DNA from: Psychromonas sp. 14N.309.X.WAT.B.A12
Lineage (GTDB): Bacteria > Pseudomonadota > Gammaproteobacteria > Enterobacterales > Psychromonadaceae
DNA: 64,000 nt
NCBI RefSeq assembly: GCF_030397575.1
Contig: NZ_JAPNXS010000005.1
Span: 206,116 to 270,115, forward strand
Reading direction: 5' to 3'
In this document: positions 1-11,876 of the stretch, piece by piece
How the letters are laid out: every line of letters starts with the position of its first letter
Numbering within the stretch: position 1 is the first letter of the stretch
Notes under the pieces: model-generated
Database searches by the model: none
Seen by the model: the letters and a program-made list of their open reading frames with translations, nothing else
Told to the model about the DNA's origin: nothing
Made by a program: the position numbers and the translations under genes

Positions 1-365
1 CACAACCAGGCTTAACTCAGCAAGTTAACGGTTTACAGCCCAATACAGATTATCAGCTATCACTGTATTACAATGATAAAAAAGGCGATGACTCTATCAG
101 TGAATTAGTCTTTGGCGTTAATGGAATGACAGGCAAATCGCTCGCAAGTAAAACAACCCATGTTTCAGAACTTGCTAATGCCCCGCAAGGCGCAGTAAAA
201 AAACGCTTCAAACAAACAGTACTTAACTTTAATTCCGGCGCAAATGTCTCAGTGACAATCTATGCAAAACTGCATATTACTGATCCATCACAAATCGATC
301 CATCGGGTGATATTGGTAAACAGACAGAAGTCCGTATTGATGAGTTTAAACTGATTAAACGTTAA
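1..365 (+). CDS. 3' end of a probable secreted carbohydrate-binding protein (partial)
   Basis: The reading frame is open from base 3 of the window to the TAA at 363-365, so this is the last ~120 residues of a longer gene; the internal ATG at 126 is unlikely to be the start. The visible part resembles the beta-sandwich carbohydrate-binding modules found on marine polysaccharide lyases: a 'V-x-G-L-x-P-N-T-x-Y-x-L-S' segment near the left end, a short 'FGVNG' strand, and a closing 'E-V-x-I-D-E-F' strand. No catalytic motif is visible because the N-terminal part lies outside the window. A strong terminator follows. It could be the tail of another alginate or polysaccharide lyase, given the lyase region 12 kb away, but that is inference. 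The coding frame is secure; the function is moderate to weak. Confidence 0.6.
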   Translation, partial: QPGLTQQVNGLQPNTDYQLSLYYNDKKGDDSISELVFGVNGMTGKSLASKTTHVSELANAPQGAVKKRFKQTVLNFNSGANVSVTIYAKLHITDPSQIDPSGDIGKQTEVRIDEFKLIKR

Positions 366-401
366 TTTAGATTTCTATACTAGAAATTAAAGGTAATGAG
401 T

Positions 402-436
402 AAACTATTCGGGGATATACACCCGAATAGTTTTTT
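402..436 (+). terminator. Rho-independent terminator of the partial gene
   Basis: A 12-bp stem (arms 402-413 and 422-433, core ACTATTCGGG) with an 8-nt loop ends in a run of six T on the plus strand. It closes the partial gene at the left edge and also separates it from the convergent ast operon. Confidence 0.85.
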
Positions 437-471
437 ATTATCAACCATTATTCGCGACAGCAATTGAGTGT

Positions 472-1482
472 TTATTTTTCTACAAACAAACTTTCGTGAT
501 CCCCTTCTGCCAATAAAATGCCAGCTCTGAGACCTACTTTAACGGAAGGGTTTGGAAATAGTATCCATCCAAACTCATGAGTAACTTGATACTTAATCTC
601 ACCATCATCTGCAATAATTGTCCCTTCTGTATAACGAGTGAAGTTATTGACATTGTCATCTACTGTAATAAATTTAAACTGATCACTTAATTTAGTCAGC
701 TCTTGGTCAACAACATAAATAACAGGCTCACCGAGACTAGAGTTATCTATCTTTTTTCCACTGATCAGTTTAATTAAGACTTCATTTATCTGGTAAAAAT
801 TAGTTAGGTCATTACTTCCAAATGGAGTCGCTTTCCCCAGCTCCAACGTGCAGCTAAGAGCTTGGCAACAATGACTAGTAAAAGAGCTAAAAGTACCACT
901 AGGGGTAGGATTAACAACAATAGCCTCTAATCCCATTCCTACTAACCAATCAAAGTATTCACTATTTTTTTTAGTAAGTCGTTGGGGTAACAAACCAAAT
1001 TTTTCATGAACAGATCCTCTAATTGCAGTGTGGAGATCAAAATGAAAATGTTGCTTTGCTTTAGTTTGCGGGGCAAAAAAATGCAATACGTGCTGCTCCA
1101 AGTTAGCCGCACGAAGACTCTCATCGGTATCAGCATAAGCTGTATAGCGCCCATTAAACATCCGATTAAGGTCAGCATCTAAATAACGTTTACCTTCTTC
1201 AATCGCTTTAATATTGCCAAATACCACTAGAAGCTCCACAGCTAAGGGGCGTGCCCCATTGAGCAATGCACATACGATTTGCGCAACAATTTCAATGGGA
1301 GCAGTCTCATTACCATGGATACCTGTAGAAATAAGCACTTGCTTATCTACGCTAGAGTCAGTGTCAAGAGGAGTGATATGTAACACCCCTTCATCCAACC
1401 AGTGCCAACTTAAACGTTGATTACTGCCCTTTAAAGCTAACGGATAGTCAGAACAACCACTTAAAGCTAATACTTGATTCAT
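472..1482 (-). CDS. astE: succinylglutamate desuccinylase AstE
   Basis: Last step of the arginine succinyltransferase (AST) pathway: hydrolyses N2-succinylglutamate to succinate and glutamate in the cytoplasm. It is an M14-type zinc hydrolase of 336 residues, slightly longer than the E. coli enzyme. The zinc ligands are visible as H56 and E59 in 'TGIHGNE' and H151 in 'FDLHTA'. The start lies 8 bp after astB on the same strand, and the gene is the last of the operon astC-astA-astD-astB-astE, which is the E. coli order. Nothing is missing or truncated. Its end faces the partial gene at the left edge across a shared terminator region. Confidence 0.95.
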   Translation of the reverse strand: MNQVLALSGCSDYPLALKGSNQRLSWHWLDEGVLHITPLDTDSSVDKQVLISTGIHGNETAPIEIVAQIVCALLNGARPLAVELLVVFGNIKAIEEGKRYLDADLNRMFNGRYTAYADTDESLRAANLEQHVLHFFAPQTKAKQHFHFDLHTAIRGSVHEKFGLLPQRLTKKNSEYFDWLVGMGLEAIVVNPTPSGTFSSFTSHCCQALSCTLELGKATPFGSNDLTNFYQINEVLIKLISGKKIDNSSLGEPVIYVVDQELTKLSDQFKFITVDDNVNNFTRYTEGTIIADDGEIKYQVTHEFGWILFPNPSVKVGLRAGILLAEGDHESLFVEK

Positions 1483-1490
1483 GATAACCT

Positions 1491-2831
1491 CTATAATTGA
1501 AAAGGATAAATACTACCAAGATCAAGTATTTGAGTTAGTTCATCTAATGCTCTTCGGTTCTCTATCAGTAAGTGAGGATCAGCAAGATCCTCTTCACTTA
1601 AACGATCTCTATAATGCTTTTCAATCCAACGGGTTAATCTTGAATATAGGTTATCATCCATTAAAGCACCTTGATTACACGCCTTGAGCTCATTATTTTT
1701 AAGCGCAACACGTAATCGTAAACAAGCAGGTCCACCGCCATTACGCATGCTTTCTTTTAAATCAAATACTTTAACTTCATTAATTGGACAACCACTTGTA
1801 ATTAGTTCATTTAAATAAGCCCAAACTCTTGGATTATTTTGTACTTCTTGTGGAACAATAATCACCATGCTTCCATCAGATTTAGTGAGTAATTGGCTAT
1901 TAAATAAATAAGTGCTCACTGCATCAGCAACAGATACCTTCGCAGCAGGTACACAAATAGGGACAAACTGCGTACCACTGAGTGCTAGTTTTTCTCTCAA
2001 CTCTGTGAATGCAACTTGCTGGTTTATAAAAGCTAACTCATGATAAAACAGCACAGGTCCATTACTTACAGAAATGACATCATTATGAAATACCCCTTGG
2101 TCAATTACATCGGGATTCTGTTGAATAAAAACATAATTTGACGGATCAAGTTGATGTAATCGCGTAATCGCATCGCTCGCTTCAAAAGTCTGTCTAGCAG
2201 GGAATTTATGTGGCTCTATTTCACCACCGAATGCTTTGCGACCATATACAAAAAGCTCAACACCAGCACGACCATACTCACTACAAAGGCGATTATGGTT
2301 AGCCGCACCTTCATCCCCTAGAATAGCTTGTTGAGGAAGTGCGGCATGATGGCTAAAGTGCGTATCGCTATTAAAAATAGCTTTTAATGCACGACCTGTG
2401 GTATCAGCTTCAATACTGCGGTGAAACTTATTATTTAAGTTTGCGACAGTAAAATGTACCTTTCCATCTTGGGTATCTGCAGAAGGTGAAACAGTCGCAG
2501 CATTAGCTACCCACATTGAAGAAGCAGAGCTGACAGCTGACAATACTCTAGGTGCTCGCTTTGCAGCTTGTGTAATAATCTGAGTATCATCACCAGTAAA
2601 ACCCAAAGCACGTAAAGTAGGAATACAAGGTCTTTCCTGTGGAGGTAAAACGCCTTGCTTAAATCCCATATCAGCTAGCGTTTTCATCTTTAATAGGCCT
2701 TGCAAAGCCGCTGATTTAGGGTTGGCTAATTGTTTTTTATTATTGGTAGAGGCAACATTACCAAAAGACAATCCCGCATAGTGGTGTGTTAACCCAACCA
2801 AACCATCAAAATTTACTTCATATGAAGACAT
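1491..2831 (-). CDS. astB: N-succinylarginine dihydrolase AstB
   Basis: Second AST step: converts N2-succinylarginine to N2-succinylornithine, two ammonia and CO2. At 446 residues it has the usual family length (amidinotransferase fold). It begins '[20 protein letters not shown]', the conserved AstB N-terminus, and keeps '[12 protein letters not shown]' (residues ~106-117), where family substrate contacts lie, and the C-terminal '[12 protein letters not shown]' block. It lies 9 bp downstream of astD and 8 bp upstream of astE, so it is translated from the same operon transcript. Nothing unusual is seen. Confidence 0.96.
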   Translation of the reverse strand: MSSYEVNFDGLVGLTHHYAGLSFGNVASTNNKKQLANPKSAALQGLLKMKTLADMGFKQGVLPPQERPCIPTLRALGFTGDDTQIITQAAKRAPRVLSAVSSASSMWVANAATVSPSADTQDGKVHFTVANLNNKFHRSIEADTTGRALKAIFNSDTHFSHHAALPQQAILGDEGAANHNRLCSEYGRAGVELFVYGRKAFGGEIEPHKFPARQTFEASDAITRLHQLDPSNYVFIQQNPDVIDQGVFHNDVISVSNGPVLFYHELAFINQQVAFTELREKLALSGTQFVPICVPAAKVSVADAVSTYLFNSQLLTKSDGSMVIIVPQEVQNNPRVWAYLNELITSGCPINEVKVFDLKESMRNGGGPACLRLRVALKNNELKACNQGALMDDNLYSRLTRWIEKHYRDRLSEEDLADPHLLIENRRALDELTQILDLGSIYPFQL

Positions 2832-2840
2832 GAGCTTTCC

Positions 2841-5376
<2,536 letters not shown>

Positions 5377-5421
5377 GTTACGCATCCTTATCTACTTTTA
5401 TACTAAAAATCCATATCAAAT

Positions 5422-5444
5422 AGCTTAACCACTATGGTTAAGCT
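5422..5444 (-). other. intercistronic hairpin between astC and astA
   Basis: A perfect 10-bp inverted repeat (AGCTTAACCA, arms 5422-5431 and 5435-5444) with a 3-nt loop spans the last bases of astC and the start of the gap to astA. No T-run follows on the minus strand, so it is not a classical terminator. It may protect the astC message from 3' decay or tune how much transcript reaches astA. Confidence 0.6.
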
Positions 5445-6652
5445 TCTAGATAACGTTTAATGGCAACTTCTAAACGTGCAAGCCCTCGTTGCATTTCTTC
5501 ATCGGAAATATTAAGAGCAGGCGCAAAACGCAATACATTTGGTCCAGCAATAAGTACAAGTACCCCCTCTTCTGCTGCAATATTGGTAATAGCCTTCGCT
5601 TTTCCTTGGTGTGCTTCTGTTAATTCACAACCAATTAATAGCCCAGCACTACGTAATGATTTAAAAACAGAAAAACGTGCATTTATTGCTTCTAATTGTT
5701 GAATAAAAAAGTCATGCTTACGACCAACCTCAGCTAGGAATTTAGGCTCAGCAATGATTGAGAGTAGTTTGCCTGCCACAGCGCTTGCTAAAGGATTGCC
5801 TCCGTAAGTTGTTCCATGAGAGCCAGGCGAAAATGCCCCTGCAAATTTATCTGTAGTTAAAATAGCACCAATAGGAAAACCACCTCCTAACGCTTTTGCG
5901 GTAGACAGTAGATCCGGCGTAACACCATATTGCATGTAAGAGTAAAGTGCCCCCGTACGACCTACACCTGTTTGGATTTCATCAAAGATAAGCATTGCAT
6001 TATGTTTATCGCACAGCACTCTCAACCCTTTTAAAAACTCAGTAGTTGCAGGTATAACACCACCTTCACCTTGGATAGGCTCTACGATAACAGCACAAGT
6101 ATTCTCATTAATTAACTCAGCAACCGCTTCAAGATCATTAAATGGAGCATGCTTAATGCCCTTTGGTAGAGGAGCAAAGTCTTCCGAATATTTAGGTTGG
6201 CCACCTGCAGAAACAGTAAATAAGGTACGGCCGTGAAATGACTTTTCAAAAGAGATAACTTCATTTTTTTGCTTACCAAAATTATCATTAGCGAACTTTC
6301 TTGCTAGTTTTAATGCCGCTTCATTTGCTTCAGCACCAGAGTTACAAAAGAAAACTTTATCTGCAAAAGTATGCTTAACTAACTGCTTAGCTAGAGCAAG
6401 CACAGGCTCATTAGTGTAGCCATTCCCCATATGGCATAGTTTTTCTGCTTGGCTAACCAAAGCTTCTTTAACAGCTGGGTGGCTGTGACCAAGGGCATTA
6501 ACTGCAATTCCACCAACAAAATCGATATAGTCTTTATCTTGCTGATCAAACACAGTTGAACCTTTCCCTCTTACCGGAATAAATGGAGCGGGTGCATAAG
6601 TTGGAATTAAATATTTGTCAAAGTCACTTCTGGATTCACTAATGCTATTCAT
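5438..6652 (-). CDS. astC: succinylornithine/acetylornithine transaminase AstC (ArgD-like)
   Basis: Third AST step: transfers the delta-amino group of N2-succinylornithine to 2-oxoglutarate. It is a class III PLP aminotransferase of 404 residues. Visible landmarks are '[15 protein letters not shown]' (PLP phosphate site), '[11 protein letters not shown]', '[13 protein letters not shown]' and the Schiff-base lysine K253 in 'STAKALGGG'. AstC and ArgD are close paralogues and many marine gammaproteobacteria use one enzyme for both arginine synthesis and breakdown. The operon position (first gene of ast) supports AstC, but dual function is possible. A good GAGGAA ribosome site precedes the ATG. 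Confidence 0.93.
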   Translation of the reverse strand: MNSISESRSDFDKYLIPTYAPAPFIPVRGKGSTVFDQQDKDYIDFVGGIAVNALGHSHPAVKEALVSQAEKLCHMGNGYTNEPVLALAKQLVKHTFADKVFFCNSGAEANEAALKLARKFANDNFGKQKNEVISFEKSFHGRTLFTVSAGGQPKYSEDFAPLPKGIKHAPFNDLEAVAELINENTCAVIVEPIQGEGGVIPATTEFLKGLRVLCDKHNAMLIFDEIQTGVGRTGALYSYMQYGVTPDLLSTAKALGGGFPIGAILTTDKFAGAFSPGSHGTTYGGNPLASAVAGKLLSIIAEPKFLAEVGRKHDFFIQQLEAINARFSVFKSLRSAGLLIGCELTEAHQGKAKAITNIAAEEGVLVLIAGPNVLRFAPALNISDEEMQRGLARLEVAIKRYLEA

Positions 6653-7243
6653 AATTTCCTCGTTAAATTTACTTTTGATTAAGTTTATTTACTCACATTT
6701 AATCAGATGAAATGGGCTAAAATATCTTGCTATTAACAATTTTTAACTGCCGGTTAATAACAAATATTTTGCAATAGAGGTGCCAATACCTTTAACAAAA
6801 TAGATAAAAAAACTTTATTAGCTATAAACATGAATTGAGAAATATTATTAACAACAACATCAAATAACCAAATATAATTCGGCATTAAATTTAGAGTAAA
6901 ATAAAATAAAGACTTAACTGAGAGCGAAAACAAAAAAACGCACCAAAACAACTCGATAAGCACCAAATTGGCTCGTGTCGTTTAGTTGAATTAAAGATGA
7001 GTAACAAAAAACAATTTGTTAAGAAGTGATATTGAATATGGGTCACTATTACCATGACCTTAATTAAATGGAGGAAATTAGGTAGATAAGCTGCTATTAA
7101 CCCTATTCATTAATTGACTTATTTAAGCGTAGGGAGAATCAACAAAGCCTGCTATTAACCATGGTCATTACTTATTATTGCTATATTAATAATGGGTATC
7201 TTCGTTGCCTGTTACGATACAACAACTAAAACCAAACATGCTG
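6653..7243. promoter_or_regulatory. ast operon promoter region with repeated GYTATTAACC motif
   Basis: This 591-bp gene-free stretch between astC and the upstream Lrp-type regulator must hold the ast promoter. The decamer GCTATTAACC or a one-base variant occurs at 6729-6738, inverted at 6752-6761, at 7093-7102 and at 7151-7160. The last two are the cores of a 22-bp imperfect direct repeat (7091-7112 and 7149-7170, 3 mismatches). A GGTCA/TGACC inverted repeat lies at 7041-7059. These are candidate operators; no clear sigma-54 or ArgR site was found. A 70-codon hydrophobic open frame here (6754-6966, minus) looks accidental. Confidence 0.45.
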
Positions 7244-7717
7244 TCAGCTTAATGTATCAAGGTTAACTTTAGTAAAGGCTTTATCTTCATTAAGTACTAC
7301 ATGCGTATTAATCGTTGCAACATAATCAGGACTGCTAATTAACTTATCATTAATCTCTAAATAAGATCGCATATCACGGCAAATAACTTTTAAAATAAAG
7401 TCACATTGGCCACTAACTGTATAATATTCAACGATTTCAGGTATTGATTTAACCACTTCAACAAAAGCAAGCATCTCTTGATAAGAATGATTTTTTAAAT
7501 CAACATTAGCAATGCAAGTCACAAAGCGACATATAGAGTATAGGTTTACTCGAGCATGGAACCCCTCTATTACCCCGTCTTCTTCTAAACGACGAACACG
7601 CTGCAAACAAGAACTTGGCGCTAATGCTATCCGGCTTGCTAACTCTTGATTAGTGATACGGGCATGACTCTGTAAGACATCAAGTATTTTATAATCAATT
7701 CGATCTAAGTTTTTCAT
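7244..7717 (-). CDS. Lrp/AsnC family transcriptional regulator
   Basis: A 157-residue protein with the complete Lrp/AsnC layout: an N-terminal winged helix-turn-helix ('LDRIDYKILDVLQSHARITN...LAPSSCLQRVRRLEEDGVI', residues 3-49) and a C-terminal ligand-binding RAM domain (about 60-145, including 'VSGQCDFILKVICRD'). Such proteins sense amino acids and bind DNA as dimers or octamers. It lies upstream of, and in the same direction as, the ast operon, 590 bp away. A role in arginine-responsive control of ast is therefore plausible but inferred. It is not Lrp itself, which is longer and has a different N-terminus. Confidence 0.9.
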   Translation of the reverse strand: MKNLDRIDYKILDVLQSHARITNQELASRIALAPSSCLQRVRRLEEDGVIEGFHARVNLYSICRFVTCIANVDLKNHSYQEMLAFVEVVKSIPEIVEYYTVSGQCDFILKVICRDMRSYLEINDKLISSPDYVATINTHVVLNEDKAFTKVNLDTLS

Positions 7718-8427
7718 TATTAACGACCTTTATTAAAATGGGTAAAAGTAAAGTATCAATTATTGATGCCTTACCATGATATATCCCACCTCTTAATTAC
7801 CGTTTTTATACGATGTAACAAAGGTAGATACGAGCAAAGAAGGAATTTAATTCCAAAGCTTTAACGCAAGTTCCACTGCTTACTAACTTCAATATTGCAC
7901 ATACATTAGAGGCCGTAGTCTGCATAAAATAGGACTGACGATAAAGGTACTATTAAAGCAGCAATCAATATGCCAAAAAAATCAATAGCAATGAAAAGAA
8001 TACTTAATTTGCCTTAATAAACAAAAAACAGAATTTAAATTAATACGACAAAAACAAACCAAATATAATTTCAAAAAGAGTAATAATAATAAATTTAAAA
8101 CCTTAAAGAGAGTAATAAAACCTATTAAAATCAACATAAATCACCATTTTGGTGCTGAAAATTAATTCACAAAGAATTTTATTTGGTTTTTCATGCCAAT
8201 AATATTAAATAAATGATCTAAATTTCTCGGGGGGAAAATAGGTTAGTTGAAGCTGTAAATAGAGGCAAATGAACGCGCCCTTTACACAACTTATAAGTTA
8301 CCTTAACAAGCATAAATAGAGCAATGAATTATCAGGCAGGGATCACAATAGCTTAAATTTAAATTCAACGTTTAAGATTAATGATGGAATAAATAGAAGT
8401 GATTAATTTTAAGATGGACTTAGAAAC
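7718..8427. other. gene-free AT-rich stretch
   Basis: No convincing gene is seen in these ~710 bp. The right-hand part of the stretch holds one copy of a dispersed repeat (8195-8272, listed separately). The first ~60 bp should contain the promoter of the Lrp-type gene; an ACCATGA element near 7774 resembles elements at 7051-7057 and 7158-7164. Confidence 0.5.
8195..8272. repeat. dispersed repeat, copy 1 (CCAATWATATTAAATAA type)
   Basis: About 78 bp that align without large gaps to 10259-10335 at roughly three matches in four. Shared blocks include CCAATWATATTAAATAA, GATCTAAATTT, GGGRAAAT and TTAGTT. No open frame is conserved, so this looks like a non-coding intergenic repeat of the genome, possibly a MITE-like or REP-like element. 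Confidence 0.6.
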
Positions 8428-8456
8428 GAAAAAGCCCCGACAATTGTCGAGGCTTT
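8428..8456 (-). terminator. terminator of tRNA-Trp
   Basis: On the minus strand an AAAGCCTCGACAATTGTCGG-type stem, pairing with GGGGCTTT, is followed by a run of five T. It lies 10 bp beyond the 3' end of the tRNA and serves as its Rho-independent terminator. Confidence 0.8.
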
Positions 8457-8465
8457 ATCTAAATG

Positions 8466-8541
8466 TGGCAGGGGTGGAGAGATTCGAACTCCCAACATAC
8501 GGATTTGGAATCCGTCGTTCTGCCGTTGGAACTACACCCCT
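8466..8541 (-). tRNA. trpT: tRNA-Trp (anticodon CCA)
   Basis: A 76-nt cloverleaf with encoded CCA end. Acceptor arms AGGGGTG and CACCCCT pair fully. The anticodon arm ACGGA/TCCGT encloses the 7-nt loop TTCCAAA with CCA at positions 34-36. The T arm contains GTTCGAATC. It closely resembles E. coli tRNA-Trp in the variable and T arms. It stands alone, with a terminator immediately downstream, not in an rRNA operon. Confidence 0.97.
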
Positions 8542-8813
8542 GCAGACGTTGCGGATAATACCGAAGCTAGCGTTAATGTAAAGTAACTTTTGCTAAAAAG
8601 TGATTGATTGTTTACAAAACAGACAAAAATAAATGATTTTAATAAAATAGGCCGTTATCAGACTCAATTTTAATATTCAAAGCGAAAGATCTTACTTTTA
8701 TGCTGATCAGAATATTGTAATGAATAAGAGACGGATTTGTTTGATAACCAATCGCCTCTGGTGTATTTTCGATACCATTATATCTCTTCATTTGTTTATA
8801 AAAGGATCGAACA

Positions 8814-9938
8814 ATGACGCCCGCCATACCTGCAGTTAAACCAACTATCCCAAACTTCTCTTCAGGGCCGTGTGCAAAACGCCCAGGCTATGATTTAGCA
8901 AGCTTAAACCAGACAACATTAGGCCGATCTCATCGTTCTGAAATAGGGAAAAATGCCTTACAAAAAGTGATTAATGACACTGCAGATATCTTGCAATTAC
9001 CTGAAGGTTATCGGGTGGGTATTGTACCGGCTTCAGATACGGGTGCGATGGAAATGATCATGTGGTCAATGCTAGGCCCTCGTGCTGTAGATATTTGTTA
9101 TTGGGAATCATTCGGTCAAGGTTGGTTTGCTGATATCACCAAGCAGTTAAAACTAGAAAATGTAAATGAAATTAAAGCGGGCTACGGTCAACTACCTGAC
9201 ATGAGCTTAGTTAAACCAGAAAATGACTGTATCTTTACCTGGAACGGCACAACCTCTGGTGTAAAAGTAGAAAATGCAGACTTTATTAGCGATAACCGTG
9301 AAGGTTTGACTATTTGTGATGCAACATCAGCTGTTTTTGCGATGCCTATGCCTTGGGAAAAGTTAGATGTTACTACTTTTAGTTGGCAGAAAGTGTTAGG
9401 TGGTGAAGGTGGCCATGGTGTGATTATCTTAAGCCCTCGCGCAGTAGCGCGTTTAGAAAGTTATACACCTTCATGGCCTTTACCAAAAATCTTCCGTTTA
9501 ACGGCAGGTGGTAAGTTAATAGAAGGTATTTTCTCTGGTGCGACTATTAATACACCGTCAATGTTATGTGTGGCGGATTATCAAGATGCATTAGATTGGG
9601 TTCGATCGATTGGTGGTGTTGAAGCTTGTATTAATAAGTCACAACAGAACTTAGCCGTATTAACTGAATTTGTTGGGAACAATGAATGGATTAATTTTTT
9701 AGCAGAAAAAGAGAGTATTCGTTCAAATACTAGTGTTTGTTTATCTGTTGACTTATCTACTGAACAACTTAAGCAATTTATCACACTATTATCGTCAGAA
9801 AATGTAGCCTTAGATATTGGTGCGTACAAAGATGCGCCTAGTGGTTTACGTATCTGGTGTGGTAGCACAGTAGAGCAAAGTGATTTAGAAGCCTTAATGC
9901 CATGGTTAACTTGGGCTTATAAAACAGTGACACAATAG
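8814..9938 (+). CDS. serC: phosphoserine aminotransferase, non-canonical (TIGR01365-like) type
   Basis: A class V PLP aminotransferase of 374 residues, expected to convert 3-phosphohydroxypyruvate to phosphoserine in serine synthesis. The N-terminus '[17 protein letters not shown]', the '[11 protein letters not shown]' block and the PLP region '[18 protein letters not shown]' (with the lysine in 'WQKVLG') match the SerC branch found in alphaproteobacteria and methanogens, not the 360-residue enterobacterial SerC that starts 'IYNFSAGPA'. The ATG is preceded by AAGGA. It is a single gene with its own promoter region and a weak hairpin after it. Its substrate is assigned by family only; a second, canonical serC may exist elsewhere in the genome. 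Confidence 0.8.
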   Translation: MTPAIPAVKPTIPNFSSGPCAKRPGYDLASLNQTTLGRSHRSEIGKNALQKVINDTADILQLPEGYRVGIVPASDTGAMEMIMWSMLGPRAVDICYWESFGQGWFADITKQLKLENVNEIKAGYGQLPDMSLVKPENDCIFTWNGTTSGVKVENADFISDNREGLTICDATSAVFAMPMPWEKLDVTTFSWQKVLGGEGGHGVIILSPRAVARLESYTPSWPLPKIFRLTAGGKLIEGIFSGATINTPSMLCVADYQDALDWVRSIGGVEACINKSQQNLAVLTEFVGNNEWINFLAEKESIRSNTSVCLSVDLSTEQLKQFITLLSSENVALDIGAYKDAPSGLRIWCGSTVEQSDLEALMPWLTWAYKTVTQ

Positions 9939-9962
9939 ATTTTAATTAAATACAATTTTAAA

Positions 9963-9993
9963 GCAGCTATCAATCTGACTGGTTGGTAGCTGT
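9963..9993 (+). terminator. possible terminator after serC-like gene
   Basis: An inverted repeat (CAGCTATCAA with TTGGTAGCTG, arms 9964-9973 and 9983-9992, one mismatch) begins 25 bp after the stop. The following T-run is broken (TTATTACTT), so termination may be weak. Confidence 0.45.
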
Positions 9994-10455
9994 TATTACT
10001 TGCTTCCTTTATTCCCTCACTCTTATATTATCTACATTATTGATAATGAATATATTTTTGATAACACTCGTGGTTTCAATACATTAAAAATTTATCATCT
10101 CCGAGGCAGAACGATCCTATTCTTATCTTGATAGCGTAAGATAGTAAATGAATTGATGTGATAACTATATTTACCCACAACAATCAAAAAACTCCATGCA
10201 AACTCTATAGTTTGTACAAGCAATGCTGTAACTTAACGGCTAAGAAAAACAAATTAATACCAATTATATTAAATAACAGATCTAAATTTTGCGCAGGGAA
10301 ATGGCTTAGTTTAAGGCGTAATGAGACTCAAATAGTTGCTCTATTTGAGAAAATTACAATCAAGAAATAAGTTATTTTAAAAGCAAAGTAGAACAGCTAA
10401 TTAGTGTAATTGATGTAATAACTGTTTAATTTTCCAGAATAAAAATGAGGTCTCC
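9994..10455. other. gene-free stretch upstream of gor, with repeat copy 2
   Basis: About 460 bp without a supported gene. It holds the second copy of the dispersed repeat (10259-10335) and must contain the gor promoter. A 70-codon open frame (10158-10370) runs through the repeat and is regarded as accidental. GAGG before the ATG at 10456 is the gor ribosome site. Confidence 0.5.
10259..10335. repeat. dispersed repeat, copy 2
   Basis: Partner of 8195-8272; both start with CCAATWATATTAAATAA and contain GATCTAAATTT and TTAGTT. The two copies are in the same orientation, 2.06 kb apart, on either side of tRNA-Trp and the serC-like gene. Confidence 0.6.
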
Positions 10456-11820
10456 ATGAGCGACAAACAATTTGATTTTGATTACATCTGTATCGGTGGT
10501 GGGAGCGGCGGTATCGCTTCTGCAAATCGCGCTTCTATGTACGGTGCAAAAGTGGCGATTATTGAAGCTAAAGATTTAGGCGGTACTTGTGTCAATGTAG
10601 GCTGTGTACCTAAAAAAGTGATGTGGCATGGCGCTCAAGTTGCGGAGGCGATTAACCTTTATTCTGAAGATTACGGCTTTGATTTAGACGTGAAAAGCTT
10701 TAATTGGGCAAAAATGGTTGAAAACCGCCAAGCTTATATCGGCCGCATTCATGAGTCTTACGATCGTGTGTTAGGTAACAATAAAGTTGAAGTGATCAAA
10801 GGTTTTGCAACGTTTGTAGATAAAAATACCGTTGAAGTAGATGGAAAGCACTACACAGCAAAACATATCACTATTGCAACAGGTGGCCGCCCTACTATTC
10901 CTAATGTACCAGGTGCAGAATTAGGGATCGATTCAAATGGCTTCTTTGATATTGTTGAACAGCCTAAGCGGGTCGCTATTGTTGGTGCTGGTTATATCGC
11001 CGTGGAAATCGCAGGTGTTTTGAGTGCATTGGGCACAGAAACACACTTATTTGTACGTAAAGAATCACCGTTGCGCAGCTTTGATCCATTAATTGTTGAA
11101 ACATTAGTAGAAGTGATGGCGGAAGAAGGCCCAACTCTTCACACTCATTCAACACCAAAAGAAGTGACCAAAGAAAGTGATGGCAGTATTACTTTGCACC
11201 TAGAAAATGGCCAAAGCCACAATGTTGATACTTTAATTTGGGCAATTGGCCGTCACCCAACGACTGACCAAATCAACTTAGCAGCAACTGGTGTAGAAAC
11301 TAACGACGCAGGTTATATCAAGGTAGATGAATACCAAGAAACCAATATTCCGGGCATATACTGTGTTGGCGATATTATGGAAAATGGCGTAGAGCTAACG
11401 CCTGTAGCCGTTAAAGCCGGCCGCCAGTTATCAGAACGCTTATTTAACAACAAACCTGAAGCTAAAATGGATTACGATTTGATCCCTACAGTGGTATTCA
11501 GCCACCCACCGATTGGCACGATTGGTTTAACTGAGCCAGAAGCGATTGCACAATATGGTGAGAAAAACGTTAAGGTTTATCAATCAGGTTTTACAGCTAT
11601 GTATACCGCGATTACTCAGCATCGCCAACCATGTAAAATGAAGTTAATTTGCGCAGGTGATAATGAAGTTGTTGTAGGTCTACACGGCATCGGCTTTGCT
11701 GTTGATGAAATGATTCAAGGCTTTAGTGTTGCAATGAAAATGGGCGCAACTAAAGCTGACTTTGATAATGTGGTAGCAATTCACCCAACGGGCTCTGAAG
11801 AGTTTGTTACTATGCGCTAG
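10456..11820 (+). CDS. gor: glutathione-disulfide reductase Gor
   Basis: NADPH-dependent reduction of oxidised glutathione in the cytoplasm. The 454 residues show the FAD-binding '[13 protein letters not shown]' near the N-terminus, the redox-active disulfide C45/C50 in '[13 protein letters not shown]', the NADPH-binding '[16 protein letters not shown]' and the C-terminal 'HPTGSEEF' that supplies the catalytic His443. 'GCVPKKVMW' is characteristic of glutathione reductase as opposed to dihydrolipoamide or mercuric reductase. It is monocistronic, with a hairpin terminator 20 bp after the stop. Confidence 0.96.
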   Translation: MSDKQFDFDYICIGGGSGGIASANRASMYGAKVAIIEAKDLGGTCVNVGCVPKKVMWHGAQVAEAINLYSEDYGFDLDVKSFNWAKMVENRQAYIGRIHESYDRVLGNNKVEVIKGFATFVDKNTVEVDGKHYTAKHITIATGGRPTIPNVPGAELGIDSNGFFDIVEQPKRVAIVGAGYIAVEIAGVLSALGTETHLFVRKESPLRSFDPLIVETLVEVMAEEGPTLHTHSTPKEVTKESDGSITLHLENGQSHNVDTLIWAIGRHPTTDQINLAATGVETNDAGYIKVDEYQETNIPGIYCVGDIMENGVELTPVAVKAGRQLSERLFNNKPEAKMDYDLIPTVVFSHPPIGTIGLTEPEAIAQYGEKNVKVYQSGFTAMYTAITQHRQPCKMKLICAGDNEVVVGLHGIGFAVDEMIQGFSVAMKMGATKADFDNVVAIHPTGSEEFVTMR

Positions 11821-11839
11821 GCGCTATTTCAGTCATTAT

Positions 11840-11876
11840 GAGCGTAGTCATCATACATTTGATATACGCTCTTTTC
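11840..11876 (+). terminator. terminator of gor
   Basis: Stem GAGCGTA/TACGCTC (11840-11846, 11865-11871) with an 18-nt loop, followed by four T. Position directly after gor supports the call. Confidence 0.6.

Noticed and set aside
6754..6966. 70-codon hydrophobic open frame between astC and the Lrp-type gene
   Set aside because: No ribosome site, lies across repeated promoter motifs, AT-driven composition with no family resemblance.
8399..8581. 60-codon open frame over the tRNA-Trp gene
   Set aside because: It is antisense to the tRNA and its terminator; a typical artefact.
8639..8827. 62-codon minus-strand frame overlapping the serC-like start
   Set aside because: Covers the promoter and ribosome site of the plus-strand gene and shows no family resemblance.
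10158..10370. 70-codon open frame upstream of gor
   Set aside because: Runs through the dispersed repeat copy 2; no ribosome site and the frame is not kept in copy 1.
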